The notes: generated from the letters alone by a model not told the origin. A DNA stretch of 64,000 nt from Notolepis coatsorum (GCA_963971535.1 OZ020593.1:42191766-42255765), one strand, 5' to 3'; positions 1-11,621 are shown, counted from the first letter of the stretch. Numbers and translations are program-made.

Positions 1-1590
1 TCGGTTCATGTGTTTTGGTGGATAACGTTGGACACACGACCGCAATCAATATTTGGAATGGCAATCAGATAATTGGATTATTCTTTTTGCAGTACATCAT
101 AGACGAGGTAAGGACTATATGTTATCAATCTTGCGTTGATCCGATGATTTTTTCCCCGCGATCGCAGCGTGTCTGTAATGTACTGTGTAATGTATGCCGT
201 TGGTGGCGCTCGAAGCATAGAAACCCCCCGCCCCCCACCCTTTCGTGCATGCATGATGAAACATAATACCGATAATCTAGCGTTGATTTCAGAATGATTC
301 TTGATCCAGGCGAGAAATGGCATGATTTATAAGGAAATGCAGTAAAGCGCTGTTTTCCGGAGTTTCCTGGGATTACACAGGATCACTCTAAAACTATACT
401 CATATTCACCACGGTATAAAACGGAAATGTATGGATGAAAAAAGTATCTGTTTTTTGCATGTTGACCGGAAGAAACTCACTGACAATCGACGTTGTTATT
501 AGATCCATAGCTATAATATTTAATATAGGTTTAGCACTGCAAACACCGGAACTTATCCCCATTGAACAGAGCGCTGGCACACAACGGCCCAACGCCCATA
601 GCGACCTCTGGCGCTGAACCTGTTAACACTTTGGCTGCCATGGGTTAAATTCATTATCAACCGTAGGTTGCCGGCTCTATTTGTCTATAGAGAAAGTCTT
701 TGCAGGGCTATAACTTTTTAAATTCTATTGCTACATTGCCATTATTAGGGCCCATTCAAAGTCCTATATGTATTGTTCATTGTGTAGCAACGTTAAACTT
801 TTTCATTCACATATTCATAGTAAAGTATGGTCTAATGTATAAGTATGTTTTCATCTCTTTCTGCAGCTTTCTCCAGAACGTGATCTATAGCCCCAAATAC
901 ATTATATTGATGATGCAATACAGTTTTATGGCAATCAGCGCGATATAAAAAATTCCAACTAGACGTACTTCTAGAAGTTACTACACGTCATCTGATGTTG
1001 ACCGGATGGGCTAGGGGGCGTTTATAATTCCGTGGGCAGCGTTATACCAATCATCTAATGTGGGTCAAATGTTGATAATAGCAGTTAGTATCGAAGACGG
1101 TAACTTTACACGCTAAAACTCACCCCAGTCTCCGCGCGCCGTTGGGCGATCATCGTAGAGTAGAAATGTTATCATTATGGGATGTAGATTTACCCGGTCC
1201 ATCTCCAGCTTGTATAATGGTATATACGTCCAAATCATGTTGTTTATCGAGTTATTGGCAATCGATCGCTGTGTATTGTGACGAGCTAGAATGCCGGGAC
1301 CTATAGCGAGTGCCCGGAAGTAATACAGCCGTCCAGCACAACCTCTATGGCACTTCCTGTTAAGCGATTGCGCCGATCGGCCACCAGATGGCGCTCCTGA
1401 ACCGCCAGAGAGCTCAGTGGGTCCTCCTGGTGGATCTCAGGCCAGCGGAGGGGAAATATGAATCCGATCGCAGATTTTTGAAATATTGATATAAGGACGC
1501 TGTAAAGCGTCCTCCGGCAACTTGAGCATGGCCGGGAATGACGCTTTTAAGCGTTTTCCGGCAGTCAAAGTGTTAAAGGACAGGATCACT
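1..1590. other. Non-coding DNA upstream of fut10 exons
   Basis: No supported exon was found. About 1440-1580 contains short near-palindromes built on gacgctgtaaagcgtc and acgcttttaagcgt, suggesting a short repeat ending next to the microsatellite. The hydrophobic frame near 700-948 has no homology or donor site that would make it the fut10 signal-anchor exon. Confidence 0.5.
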
Positions 1591-1602
1591 TTGTTGTTGT
1601 TG

Positions 1603-1700
<98 letters not shown>

Positions 1701-1702
1701 TT
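1591..1702. repeat. (TTG)n(TTA)n microsatellite
   Basis: About five TTG units are followed by about 32 TTA units. It creates meaningless poly-Leu and poly-Asn frames on the two strands. Confidence 0.97.
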
Positions 1703-2420
1703 TAAACATTGTCTGGCATGATGTTGACTAGCATTTACTAGTACTTATGGTAATTTCACTGCTGTATTGTATGTACTGAGAGACTGCCTCATTCTCTCTC
1801 CAGGCTCCAATGCAATCCAATGGGGCAGGGGTTTTAACCTTCATGATCCTGTATGTGTTTCCCCAAAGTAGGAAGCTCACATTATAATCCGGTGTGTTTT
1901 TATGTTCTACAGAAGAAATGATTGTGAACCACACATTATATGTTTCATAGGCCTAAGTTGCGCAACTTTTAACTTTTGATATGATGTACTGTACGGTTTG
2001 CAACCATTTTCTCAGTAGAACAAAACTAAAGACGCATCTGATTATACAGTGATTTTCCTGTTTTTTAAACACATGTCTCTCTACTAAAGTGATCAGTGAA
2101 ATGATGATCATGTCAGACAATGTTTAAATAGTGCCTGGGTCCTTTAAGCAACACACTCACAGAAAGGATTTCACAAACATGCCAATTCTACATTCAGCTA
2201 TTAGCTAACCAGATTCACCGCAAAATTTGTCAGAATCATTAATGTATGGCAACAAGTTCCACATTTGGCACAGAAGTTCTCTTGGGTCTACTTTGCTGAA
2301 GAAAGAATGTTAGCCACTTAAAAATCCAACATGGCCACAGTTTTTCAAGATGGCTACCACCGATGATACTGAAATGCAATTTCTTTATGTTAAATGAATT
2401 TTATCTCAGTAATTCATTAA

Positions 2421-2655
2421 TGGGCAGTTCACCCAAAATAAAAATAAAAAACAACCATAATTTCCCCCTTACCCAGAGTGCTACAGTATGTATATTTATT
2501 ATATGTATATAAAATATTTTGGGACTCCCTCGAAAACAAGATGGTTAACTTAATCTCAAGGAGTTTATCCTTTCAATAAATACATTTCAAATATGTTTTT
2601 ATTATTTTATTTTTTATTATTATTATTTTATTTTTATTTTGGGTGAACTGCCCCT
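2421..2655. mobile_element. TTAA-flanked MITE (piggyBac-like)
   Basis: The element has inverted ends (gggcagttcacccaaaataa at 2422 and its complement ending at 2653) and is flanked by TTAA at 2417-2420 and 2656-2659. The homologous site in the opposite inverted-repeat arm (TTAA at 3529-3532) lacks it, which gives an internal empty-site control. TTAA duplication is the piggyBac signature; family assignment beyond that is inference. Confidence 0.78.
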
Positions 2656-2939
2656 TTAATCTAAATATAACTCTCCTTTCGTGCCTGAAAATACTTGCTG
2701 TGGTTAAAATCTTGGTCACTAGCAATGCATGTCATATTTCCAAGTGGCAGCAGGTTAGGTAAGGTAAGGGTGCAGTGTCTCCATCTCTGCTCTCAATTCT
2801 GAAATGGATCAGTTCCAACTTAAGGTAGGCCGTCATAAATCAAATGTTACTGTGTGAATAATGTAATTGATACTGAACATTGAATGTGGTCTTTATCTTA
2901 GAATTACAAGTGGAATTTTTGCTCAAGATTCATGGGGTA

Positions 2940-3163
2940 TTATGGCTCTGGAACTGAAGTATCATGCTTCATGTTCGTGAGTCGACTGATAAGAGGTGAT
3001 ATTTGAGATTCTTTGCTATTCGACAATTGATCATCCGGTATCTCATCAGATTCTGATGATGGGTCATCTGGAATCTCATCAAATGATTGGCTAATCAACA
3101 ACTCAAGTGATTGCAGGTCATGCCTGATGCCTCTCACCCATCTTGCTGTAAAAAGGAACCATT
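2940..3163 (-). other. Possible coding exon of an unrecognised transposon gene
   Basis: On the minus strand a good acceptor (tttcatttgtctacag) precedes a 224-base open stretch ending in TAA. It encodes a hydrophobic/aromatic start (WFLFTARWVRG) and an acidic repeat (DEIPDDPSSESDEIPDD). It lies in the spacer of the long inverted repeat, where a transposase gene would sit. I do not recognise the protein, and no further exon was found. Confidence 0.3.
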
Positions 3164-4246
3164 CTGTAGACAAATGAAAGCAACATTTCATATTCATATA
3201 TTCATGAAAGGTAAGGTTACTAGCCCTGGTAAATTCAGGAAAAATTGCCTTCCACTTATTGAATTTAAGATAAAGACCACATTGAATGACAGCAGAGTAA
3301 CATTGTCAGTTATGATAGCCTACCTTGGAACTGATTTCACAAGTAAAATTCCTAGAATTGAGAGCAGAGATTGAGGGAAGTTCACTGCCATGTATACGCC
3401 CTTGTGACATAATTATAGTACACCTGCTGCCAGAGGTAAACTCCACTACTATACAAGGAAATATCACATGCGTTGACCCTTCAAACCCAGCTAGTATTTT
3501 CAGGCATGAAAAGAGAGTTGTTTTTAGATTAAGGGAATTAATTACTGAGATTGATCTGTAAATATATCATTGAGATGTCTAACTGCATCGGTCAAAGGTA
3601 AATCATGACAGTGAAATCACACAACAGACACAGATTCTCTGACAATTAGTAGTTGCTTGATTGAGCTAAAACGGCAAGAAATGTATTTCAGAGAGTCGGA
3701 GCATAAAATGTTGATATAGATTTGGGGAATTGAACATTTTATGAGCCTGGCCATCATGTATTTTTACTGGGAATGAGAGAGAAAAAAATTTAGCAAGGTT
3801 TTATTCTTGCATATTTGTCTTTTTCACAATGAAAAACATCTCATTCTACACTGACATTTCTGAAATATGTCAGGTCTATCAAATTATATGACGGAAATGG
3901 TACATGGTCATTGTCAGTGGCAGCCATCTTGGAAAATGGTGGCCATGTTGGATTTTCAAATGGCTAACCTTTTTCAGCAAAGTAGGCCCAAGAGAGCCTT
4001 CATGGCAAATGTGATGCTTGTTGCCACATTACACGTTGTCACTTCTGATTGTGCTTTTTAAAGCTCAAATCAAACCGGTCTGCCAATATATCAGTACTGT
4101 ACATCCCTATTATGGATTACATGCAGTTCACCAATTTTCAATATAACCATAATAATCATAATTACATCATAGCAATATGTGATCCATCATATGTGGCAGT
4201 CAGACCTCTGAGGATGATGCTGGGATTGTTCTGACGGGGTTTACAG

Positions 4247-4499
4247 GTGGTGGTGGAGCTGGGCCAGTTTGAACGGACGGTGTATCGACTCCTGCCCGAA
4301 GACCTCCAGGGGTCTGATGGACAGAGAAGACTGACTGTGGAAGAGTCCGAACACACACCTGACTACCCTTACATCGTATGGTGGTCCCCTCTAACCGGAG
4401 AGATCGGCCGGCTGGGAGAGTGTGGGGCAAACAAGTGCTTCTTCACCATCAACAGAACACATTACTCTCACCCGTCCACACATGCCTTCCTCTTCTATG
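4247..4499 (+). CDS. fut10: fut10 exon: stem and start of the fucosyltransferase domain
   Basis: This is an internal coding exon of alpha-1,3-fucosyltransferase 10 (CAZy GT10). FUT10 is an ER/Golgi type II membrane enzyme using GDP-fucose; FUT10 and FUT11 have recently been described as protein O-fucosyltransferases for EMI domains (POFUT3/POFUT4). The exon starts after the acceptor ...tttacag at 4246 and ends at a gtgagg donor at 4500, leaving phase 1. It encodes the stem (VVVELGQFER) and the N-terminal GT domain (WWSPLTGEIGRLGECG, CFFTINRT, AFLFYG), which closely resembles vertebrate FUT10. NRT is a possible N-glycosylation site. The upstream exon carrying the start codon and signal anchor should join in phase 0; I could not find it in 1-4246. 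Identity is confident, and FUT11 fits less well. Confidence 0.93.
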
Positions 4500-5325
4500 G
4501 TGAGGAACTGCAGAAATCTGATGCCGGGAATCTTGATATAGATATTAGGTATTATTGTTACAAAAAACAATCAGAAAAGTTAACGTTGTCATCCACTTCC
4601 TTAATAATGTATGACCTATAATAATAGAATAGGGCATTGCTGAGAGTGTTGCATTTGATTTGGTAGCTTAACAGTGAGTGATGGTTGCCACTAGAGGGGG
4701 TCATTGTATAACTACAGAATACCAGGTTGTCTAGTATAGTTCACTGCAATGCAGTCCGACTCCACATGCACCTGGATAAAATGTCTAATGAAGTATTGTG
4801 TTGAAGTGTAAAATGTAACCATTATCATCACGTGATGTCTATATTTCCATAGACATGTCAGTTTTGGTGCCTCACCTCTCTTGTTTGGATTACATTATGT
4901 TCACTTAGCCACAACTGATTTTTTAATTTAGATATTAATCTTTATAACGCAATCCCAAGGTAAAGAGAGCAGAGCAAATGTCCTCATCACAAAGTATTAA
5001 TTAATAGTCAATGTTAATGAAGTACAACCTCCTTAACTAATATCTGAAATCCCATTATATCCTTGATGCAGGATTAATCACCTTAAAAAGTAGTTATTTT
5101 ATCTTTCCCACTATTACGGTAAATCAGAGATAAGCATAAGATAAGATGCTTGCCAGTAAAAAGAAGACAGCCCTATAAATCACTGCATATTTTATGTTTA
5201 CCTACTCTTATTACTTGGGTGTAATGTGCTGTGTGGCCAGTCAGCAGTGGCCGAGAAGCGCTGACTCTTAATAATCAAGACAGAAAATCCATGCTCATCT
5301 TTTGACTCCTTTCATACCTAACCAG
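4500..5325 (+). other. fut10 intron (826 bp)
   Basis: This GT-AG intron lies between two fut10 exons and is AT-rich. I see no other gene or clear mobile element in it. Confidence 0.85.
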
Positions 5326-6161
5326 GCACCGACTTCGATATCGAGAGCCTCCCCCTGCCAAGGAGGCCCCACCACCACTGGGCATTGTTCCACGAAGAGT
5401 CGCCCAAGAACAACTACAAGCTCTTCCATGAGCCAGTCATCACCCTGTTCAACCACACCGCCACGTTCAGTCACCACTCCCACCTGGCCCTCACCAGCCA
5501 GTACCTGGAGAGTCTGGAGGTGCTGACCTCCCTGGCACACCTGGTGTCCCTGGAGCAGAAGAACAAGCTGAGGAAGACGCTGGCCCCCGTTGTGTATGTC
5601 CAGTCGGACTGCCACCCACCTTCGGATAGGGATGTTTATGTGTGGGAGCTGATGAAGTACATCCAGGTGGACTCGTATGGTCAGTGTCTCCACAACAAGG
5701 ACCTCCCTCCTGACCTGAGGGACTCTACCGCCATGGAAGAGGAGAGCTTCTACCAGATCCTGGCCCGGTACAAGTTCATCCTGGCCTTCGAGAACGCCAT
5801 CTGCGACGACTACATCACAGAGAAACTGTGGAGGCCTCTCAAACTTGGGGTGGTGCCAGTTTACTACGGGGCGCCCAACATCGGGAAGTGGCTTCCTGGT
5901 GAAAAGAGTGTGGTTGTGGTGGACCCGGATGAGCCCCCAGAGAAGCTGGCTCAGTTGCTGAAGAGGTTAGATGCAGATGATGAGGAGTACGCCACTTATC
6001 TGGAATGGAAGACGCAGCAAAAAGTCTCCAACCCGACTCTGGAGAGGGAGCTGAGGGAGCGGCCGTGGGGCGTTCATGACCTCACACAGGAGAACTACAT
6101 AGATGTATTTGAATGCATGGTGTGTAACAGGGTGTGGGAGAACCTCAACAGGGAAAAGAAG
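5326..6161 (+). CDS. fut10: fut10 exon: main catalytic domain
   Basis: This is the largest fut10 exon. The acceptor is ...taaccag at 5325. Two bases complete the glycine codon split with the previous exon (GTDF), and the exon ends in phase 0 at a gtgaga donor at 6162. It reads open for 278 codons after the split codon. Visible features are HEESPKNNYKLFH, QSDCHPPSDRD, VDSYG and the GT10 donor-binding signature DDYITEKLWRPLKLGVVPVY followed by YGAP. Cysteines in FECMVCNRVW match the family's C-terminal disulphide region. The exon is GC-rich compared with the flanking DNA and has no stops or frameshifts, so the gene looks functional. Confidence 0.95.
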
Positions 6162-6308
6162 GTGAGATAGAGTCGATCATGCAGTTATCAGTTTAGAGTG
6201 ATACTTTGAATTCTTGTTCAGAACAGATTAATGTCTTTGGCTGTATTAGGAAGGAGTATTTCTTTCTTAATTGTAATCATAGTTGCTTTTCATTTTCTCG
6301 CAAAACAG

Positions 6309-6533
6309 GGCCTTGATCCAAAGTCTTGGCATGCTGAAGGGAACCACCTGAATTGCCCTTCTCCAAGGAGATTTGACTTCCCTGCGCCTCCCAGAAACTC
6401 GTCGCCCTTCAGAAGTATCTGGAGGCCAAGTTATGAGCAGTCGATAAAAGAGGCCAGAGCTCTGCGCCGTCTGGTTGATAGGAACAATAATTTCTCTGTG
6501 GGACAATATTGGAAGGAAGTATTCAGTGACTGA
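6309..6533 (+). CDS. fut10: fut10 terminal coding exon
   Basis: The final coding exon starts after the acceptor ...cgcaaaacag at 6308 in phase 0 and stops at TGA 6531-6533. It encodes 74 residues, including HLNCPSPRRF and the FUT10-type C-terminus EQSIKEARALRRLVDRNNNF. The intron before it (6162-6308) is only 147 bp, while the previous one is 826 bp. The three visible exons give about 437 residues; with a short signal-anchor exon this approaches the roughly 480 residues usual for FUT10. No clear AATAAA was seen in the first 200 bases of 3' flank, so the poly(A) site is unassigned. Confidence 0.93.
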   Translation, partial: GLDPKSWHAEGNHLNCPSPRRFDFPAPPRNSSPFRSIWRPSYEQSIKEARALRRLVDRNNNFSVGQYWKEVFSD

Positions 6534-6739
6534 AAACATTCAAACGTGATGAATGAATGATAAAATACCGTTGCTGTAATACAGCTCTAAAGACTTCCAT
6601 TCACCTGATTGTGAGTCTACAGTTTATTTTACTTTGCATATTTTTGCAACACATGGTTTGTTTTACACCATAGATACACATATCACATTGACATGCCTAG
6701 ACACATAAAGCCACATTATGTCTACTTTATTACATGGCG

Positions 6740-7053
6740 TTTTCACATTTGCCGAAATGCTTGATTGTGATTGGTCAATAGCCCCTGACAGCGGTGAATT
6801 ATTTTTCGATAACTGACCGCTGCCATGGGCAACGCGCAATAATCACCGGTGATTATTGCTTTTCGCAGCTGGAGCAATCAAGCCCACTGACACACACTGC
6901 ATCAGTGCAATCAGACACACCTGCCGGCTGCCGGCGATAATAATAATCACTTTATTTGGGCTGACAGAGCCACAGAACAACTGCGTCTGCATTTGATCTC
7001 GTCTTGTCGATGGTGTAAAATGAATTAGGTATATTGTTAGTAAGTTAGCCATG
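6740..7053. repeat. Palindrome-rich repeat, MITE-like
   Basis: The block contains the perfect 22-bp palindrome caataatcaccggtgattattg at 6837-6858 and a wider inverted pair (gcttgattg near 6760 and caatcaagc near 6885). Composition resembles teleost non-autonomous DNA elements. The ends are not defined. Confidence 0.5.
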
Positions 7054-7216
7054 TAATAAGCGGGATAATGTATAGCTATACTCGGTCATTGTCGCAAAAT
7101 AATTGACCTTCACTGACGTTTAGAACACCTCGGTGAGGCGCCTCGGTATTCTAAATTCCGCGTCGGTCAATTATTTTGCGACAATGACCTCGTAGCTATA
7201 CATTATCCCTTACATA
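7054..7216. repeat. About 160-bp palindromic (cruciform-prone) repeat
   Basis: The left arm gggataatgtatagctatac...ggtcattgtcgcaaaataattgacc pairs with ggtcaattattttgcgacaatgacc...gtatagct-type sequence and cattatccc on the right. The centre is the 8-bp palindrome aggcgcct. Arms are about 50 bp with few mismatches. It may be a hairpin MITE. Confidence 0.75.
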
Positions 7217-7925
7217 TTTCACTGGTTTTCCAGAAATCATCCAAACAGAGGCCACCCTTCCACAATAACTTACACCAACTGTCTTTCTGTAATGCTGCTG
7301 AACCTTCAGGAAGCTAAGGCGTCAGGTATGACACATTTTTAAGTATGTCGTAGGGCAAAAAGGATACAGTATACGGGGACACCGATATTAGCTGCCTGAT
7401 ACTGAGGTCATGTCCACAAATACTACCTGTTCCTTGTTTTAATATTCACATTTATCCGCCATCAGAACTTATTACATCATGGAAAGCTTACATTCTTAGG
7501 GAGTGGTGACATAAAGTATTTCAGTAGCTAAATTGGTGATCTGTAAGTTAACTCCTTAATTATCTATATCCGTATCGGATCCGGTAGAGCCACAGGCGAG
7601 AGTGTGTGAGGTATTTTGTCAGGAGGAAGAGGTGACGAAGCTCAGCTGATACTTCCTTCTAACCCTGGGGCATTTCCTTTAAACTGCTGCTAATGAATGT
7701 CAGTTATTCAAATGCTTCATCGAAACCAATAATAAATCACCAACACTGTTTTTGGTTTTCTTCACTGAGGAATTTCTTTTTTTATGCTGACTACAGTTGT
7801 GACTTATATTGCCCTACAAAGACAAAAACCAGTAACTTATGTTACTGGCCATTTTCCTTTGTACAGCAGAGTACCTCTCTACATGTGTATTTTATTCTAC
7901 ATGTGTATTTATACTACTACAGTGT
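7217..7925. other. Unassigned intergenic DNA
   Basis: No gene is visible. Three near-copies of ctctacatgtgtat occur at about 7876-7950, just before the LINE insertion. Confidence 0.5.
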
Positions 7926-8229
7926 CTGTATCCCTCTACATGTGTATGAATACCACTATTGATTGATTGATTGAAAACTTTATTAACAGATTGCAGAATG
8001 GGTACAATACAGTACAGCTCAATACACACAATTGTTAAGGGGATGCAGACCAGAGAAAGACTTTCGTCTTGTTTACATCAGGGTCCCCCATTTTCAATTC
8101 ATCAGGACATGTATGACATACATGACATACAGATAGTCAGTACTGCTACATCTATACATTTATGACATACCAGATTTGCAAATACAGTACTGTTTGTGAT
8201 ACAGAAGGAGTCAGGAAAAGGGAGTATAC

Positions 8230-8470
8230 ATTTGACGTAGAAACTGTACATTGGAGGAGGTTGGGTGGGGGGGGGTTGGGCACACTGGGATATTGACAAC
8301 CATACTGGGTAATCTACATTGGAGGGGGGGGGGGGGGGGGGCACACTGTATATACAAGCAAAACTGTACATTGAGGGGGGGGGGGGGGAGACACTGTACA
8401 AACAAAATTGTACATTGGACTATTGACAAAACCATACTAGGTAAATGACTGTACATTGGAGGGGGTTGGG
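8230..8470. repeat. G-tract tandem repeat in LINE 3' UTR
   Basis: Several loose units of 'actgtacattggagg' followed by G runs of up to about 18 and 'cacact'. The counterpart C-tract repeat occurs at 30055-30150 in the other LINE copy, so it belongs to the family. Confidence 0.75.
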
Positions 8471-8479
8471 TTAGGATAT

Positions 8480-9853
8480 TTACAGGGGCCAGTGTTGAAT
8501 TGCAGTCTCCCGTAGGTGTCCCTTGAGAGAGGTTTTGAAAGTGGGTAGTGATCCACATTCCTTTACAGCTGTGGGTAGGGCGTTCCACATTGATGTGGCA
8601 TAATTGCGAAACGTGTTTAGTCCCTTATTTGAGCCGAATCTGGGTTTAACATGATTTGTGGAGCTCCCTCTGGTGTTGTGATCGTGGTATTCACTGACCT
8701 TTGGGAAGTATTTTGACATGTACATGGGTACCTTGGTCGTGTAGTGTATCTTGTAGACCAGGCCCATTGCAAGTTGCTGTACTCTGTCGTCTACTCTAAG
8801 CCATCCTAGGTTGTCAAAGTGGGCAGGGGTGAGGTGGGTTCTAGGAGTAAGGTCAAGCAGTAGTCTGACCAGTTTGTTTTGAGATGTTTGTAATTTTGTT
8901 TTTAGCGCCTTTGAGGTGCTTTGGTACCATGAGGTGCAAGCATAGTCGTAGTACCCCTGAATGAGTGCTCCTGCCAGAGTCTTCAGGGTATTCTTGTTTA
9001 CCAGAGAGGAGATCCGGTACAAGAATCGAGTTCGTTGGTTGACTTTTTTTATTACATTGGATGCCATTTTGTCACAGGAGAGATTAGCCTCTAGGATGGA
9101 ACCCAGGTAGGTAATTTCATCTTTCCTTGTGACAATATTGTCACCCACTGTAACTGAGAAGCCGTCGGTCTTGCTGAGTTTGTTATTTGAACCGAAGAGA
9201 ATGGACTCTGTTTTGCCCATGTGTAATGATTGTTATCAGCGAGCCATATGCAGATTCTGCCTAGTTCCGAGCTGAGGGTTTTTTCAACCTGTAACTTGTT
9301 CTTGTCAGAGACCAGCAGGGCTGAGTCGTCCGCAAACAGGAACAAGTTGCAGTCACAAGCTGACGACATGTCATTTGCATAAATTAGGAACAGTAGCGGT
9401 CCTAATATGCTTCCTTGTGGAACACCACAGCTCACTGTGAGGGGGGGGGATAGGGTACCGTTTACCTCCACCATCTGTTCCCTCCCCTCAAGGTAGGATT
9501 GCATCCAGCTCACTGATAGACTATCAAAACCCAATTGCTTTTAGCTTGTCAATCAGAATGGAGTGATTGACCGTGTCAAAGGCCTTTTGTAGGTCCAGCA
9601 TGACCATGCCGCAGTATTTGCCTGCGTCCACCTCTTGTTTGATGTGGTCATTCAAATAGAGAAGGCATGTGTCAGTGGAGTGGGATGTTCTGAAGCCTGA
9701 TTGGAATTCGTAGATTAGATTTTTTTCCGCTAGGTACTTTTCGACCTGTTTGTAGACTATTTTTTCCATGACTTTCGAGATGGAGGTGAGAATAGAAACA
9801 GGGCGGTAGTTGCCTGGGTCTAATTTGCTGCCCTTTTTGTGCAGAGGGGTCAC
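8480..9853 (-). pseudogene. LINE reverse transcriptase, frameshifted
   Basis: The RT domain has the conserved blocks PLHKKGSKLDPGNYRPVS, LDLQKAFDTVNHSIL, CGVPQGSILGPLLFLIYAND and the catalytic FADDSALLVS, then the C-terminal HDHNTRGSS region. Compared with the plus-strand copy at 28641-29977, this one has a one-base insertion near 9530 and a small deletion near 9225. The frame is therefore broken into three pieces. The endonuclease is missing by 5' truncation. It cannot encode an active protein. Confidence 0.9.
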
Positions 9854-9973
9854 CCTCGCAATTTTGAAGTCCTTGGGGACGTGTCCCTGTTTTATGGAGA
9901 GGTTTATTATGTGTGTGATGATTGGGGTGATGGCCTGTATCCTCTAAATGTGTATGTACTAATACTACTATTT

Positions 9974-11489
9974 GTACTGCCCTACAAAGGCAAACTATAT
10001 AAATTGAAGGTACTGCTTTTTGCCATACCTGTACAGTCAAATACTATAACCCACTTTTTAAGAATACAGTCTTCATTCATTAAATTCAACAGAAACTGGT
10101 AGTTGCCTGGCAGGCCGTGTCATCGTTGTATTAAATATCTCCATCCAGTAGAGGGAACTGTGCAGCTTTTGCTGAGGAATATGTTTTAGGTTAGACATTT
10201 AGGAGAAAAGGTAGAGGATTGGGATGTTGTGTATTTTATATTGGTAATGTGCACCAGCTCATGTAGACTATCTAAATAAATCCTAATAGATTTTACATTT
10301 CATGTTGCTGCAAATAAATGAATACAATAAGCCTTCCAAAAAACCTTTCTCGTAGCCACACATTCACTTTAAATAGGCATTTCAGAAACATGGCTACATA
10401 AGGATAGTTTGGAGTTGTATAAAATGGATCATTTTAACAGAGAAGACAGAATTTGGTGGAGGTGCAATAGTGAAGATTTCAAAGAAAGCTGACGGAACAC
10501 AACAAAAATTTGACAGACAAATAAAACAATTTCTAAAACTCAGTTTCTACAAAAAACATAATGGAATTCTGTATTAAATGCCAATGATAATACATGTACC
10601 TTATTTATTAGTGAACGAATGAAAAACTTGTTGGGCTTTTCCTGAAAATAAATATATTAAATCTCATTCCTGCATCAAGCCCTAGGCAAGTCATGGAATC
10701 AACAAATCTATAAAGTTTTATAAAAACTATACAAGCAATATGTAGGCCTATCCAGCCCAACACTGCCTTAATCATGAGAGATGTAGATTATACAGAAATA
10801 CATTAAATCACATTATCCGATATGCCAAGAGGCAATACTTAAATTTGTTGTATTTATTCGTACATGGAATTGTTACAGTCCAACAGTGTCTTCAATACAT
10901 AGTTCACTTAATATGATCCACTAAATTCCATGGCCGAAAGGAACAGGAAGAAGAAAACTCTTATTGTACCATGCCCCTACAGGGCCTACACACATATACA
11001 GTACACTGATAGACTATTTATAGTGCAATGTTTACCAAAGCAAACAAAAAGTACATACTTATTTTGCAGAAATGAAAACATCAACACAATTAAATGAACA
11101 TAAATAAATACATTTTGTGTATCAGTTAATTGCATATTTACTGAGGTTCTTTTAACAATGAGATGACTTATCACAAAGCGTTATTCACACATCCAATAGT
11201 TCACATGCAGGTGTGTTGGAAAGTGTCTTGAAATTATTCTGTCTGACAATATACTTGTCACTGTCTGTCAGATAATACTCTGACGAAGTTCCATCAATTG
11301 TGATGATGAGCAAGAACAATGAACTGGCAAATGCCAAAATCTAACATGAAAAATGTATGGACAACAATTTACCAAAACCTTTAGCCCCGCTAGTGAATAA
11401 TAGCAAGCGACTCAAGGGATGGCAATGTTGGTCAATCAGTCATGTCAACCACTTGGTCCAAGCTAGAACCTTTTTACATTTTATTTAAA
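9974..11489. other. Unassigned AT-rich intergenic DNA
   Basis: No supported gene, and no diagnosable repeat boundaries. Short frames have no recognisable product. Confidence 0.5.
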
Positions 11490-11621
11490 ACATTTTTTTT
11501 GCTTTATTGGATAGACAGAGGGGAGGAGACATTCGGCAAATGTCGCCGGGTCCGGGAGTCAAAACCCGGGACGGCCATGTTGCACTGAAGGGCGTTACGT
11601 GGTGCGCCACCCTGGCTATAG
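11490..11621 (-). mobile_element. tRNA-derived SINE
   Basis: Read on the minus strand, the head gccagggtggcgcaccacgt and a B-box-like ggttttgactcc are followed by the fish SINE body motif around gccgaatgtctcctcccc, then an A/T-rich tail. The tRNA-like A and B boxes suggest pol III origin. The tail is short and truncated. Confidence 0.65.

Larger units (their letters stand above)
2241..4040. repeat. Long imperfect inverted repeat (arms about 0.5-0.8 kb)
   Basis: About 2241-2930 pairs with the reverse complement of about 3215-4040. Matching blocks include ctcttgggtctactttgctg versus its partner near 3975, aaaatccaacatggccac, and the stretch around catctctgctctcaattct. Identity by eye is about 75-85% with indels: the right arm has about 300 extra bases (about 3560-3890), and the left arm has a 235-bp MITE. 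The spacer is about 2940-3200. This could be a foldback or long-TIR DNA transposon, or an old inverted duplication. Confidence 0.8.
7961..9934 (-). mobile_element. 5'-truncated CR1/L2-group LINE, copy 1
   Basis: The minus-strand copy runs from within the linker before RT (9934) to a (TTGA)n tail at 7961. It matches the copy at 19555-30439 throughout. The 3' UTR at 8230-8470 has G-homopolymer tracts. Flanks 7926-7960 and 9935-9973 are similar (ctgtatcc...tactatt), consistent with an imperfect long target duplication, although this locus also has local repeats. Confidence 0.9.

Noticed and set aside
700-948. Hydrophobic frame considered as the fut10 signal-anchor exon
   Set aside because: No basic N-terminal flank, no suitable donor in phase 0 and no similarity to FUT10.
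1437-1731. Frames with poly-Asn (minus) and poly-Leu (plus)
   Set aside because: They are translations of the (TTA)n microsatellite, with no support outside it.
6231-6308. Hydrophobic extension upstream of the last fut10 exon (looks like a signal peptide)
   Set aside because: It lies in the intron before a good acceptor at 6308; the conserved protein begins at the exon.
8102-8588. Proline-rich minus-strand frames near 8.1-8.6 kb (and plus-strand ones at 30.0 kb)
   Set aside because: Translations of G/C-tract repeats in the LINE 3' UTR.
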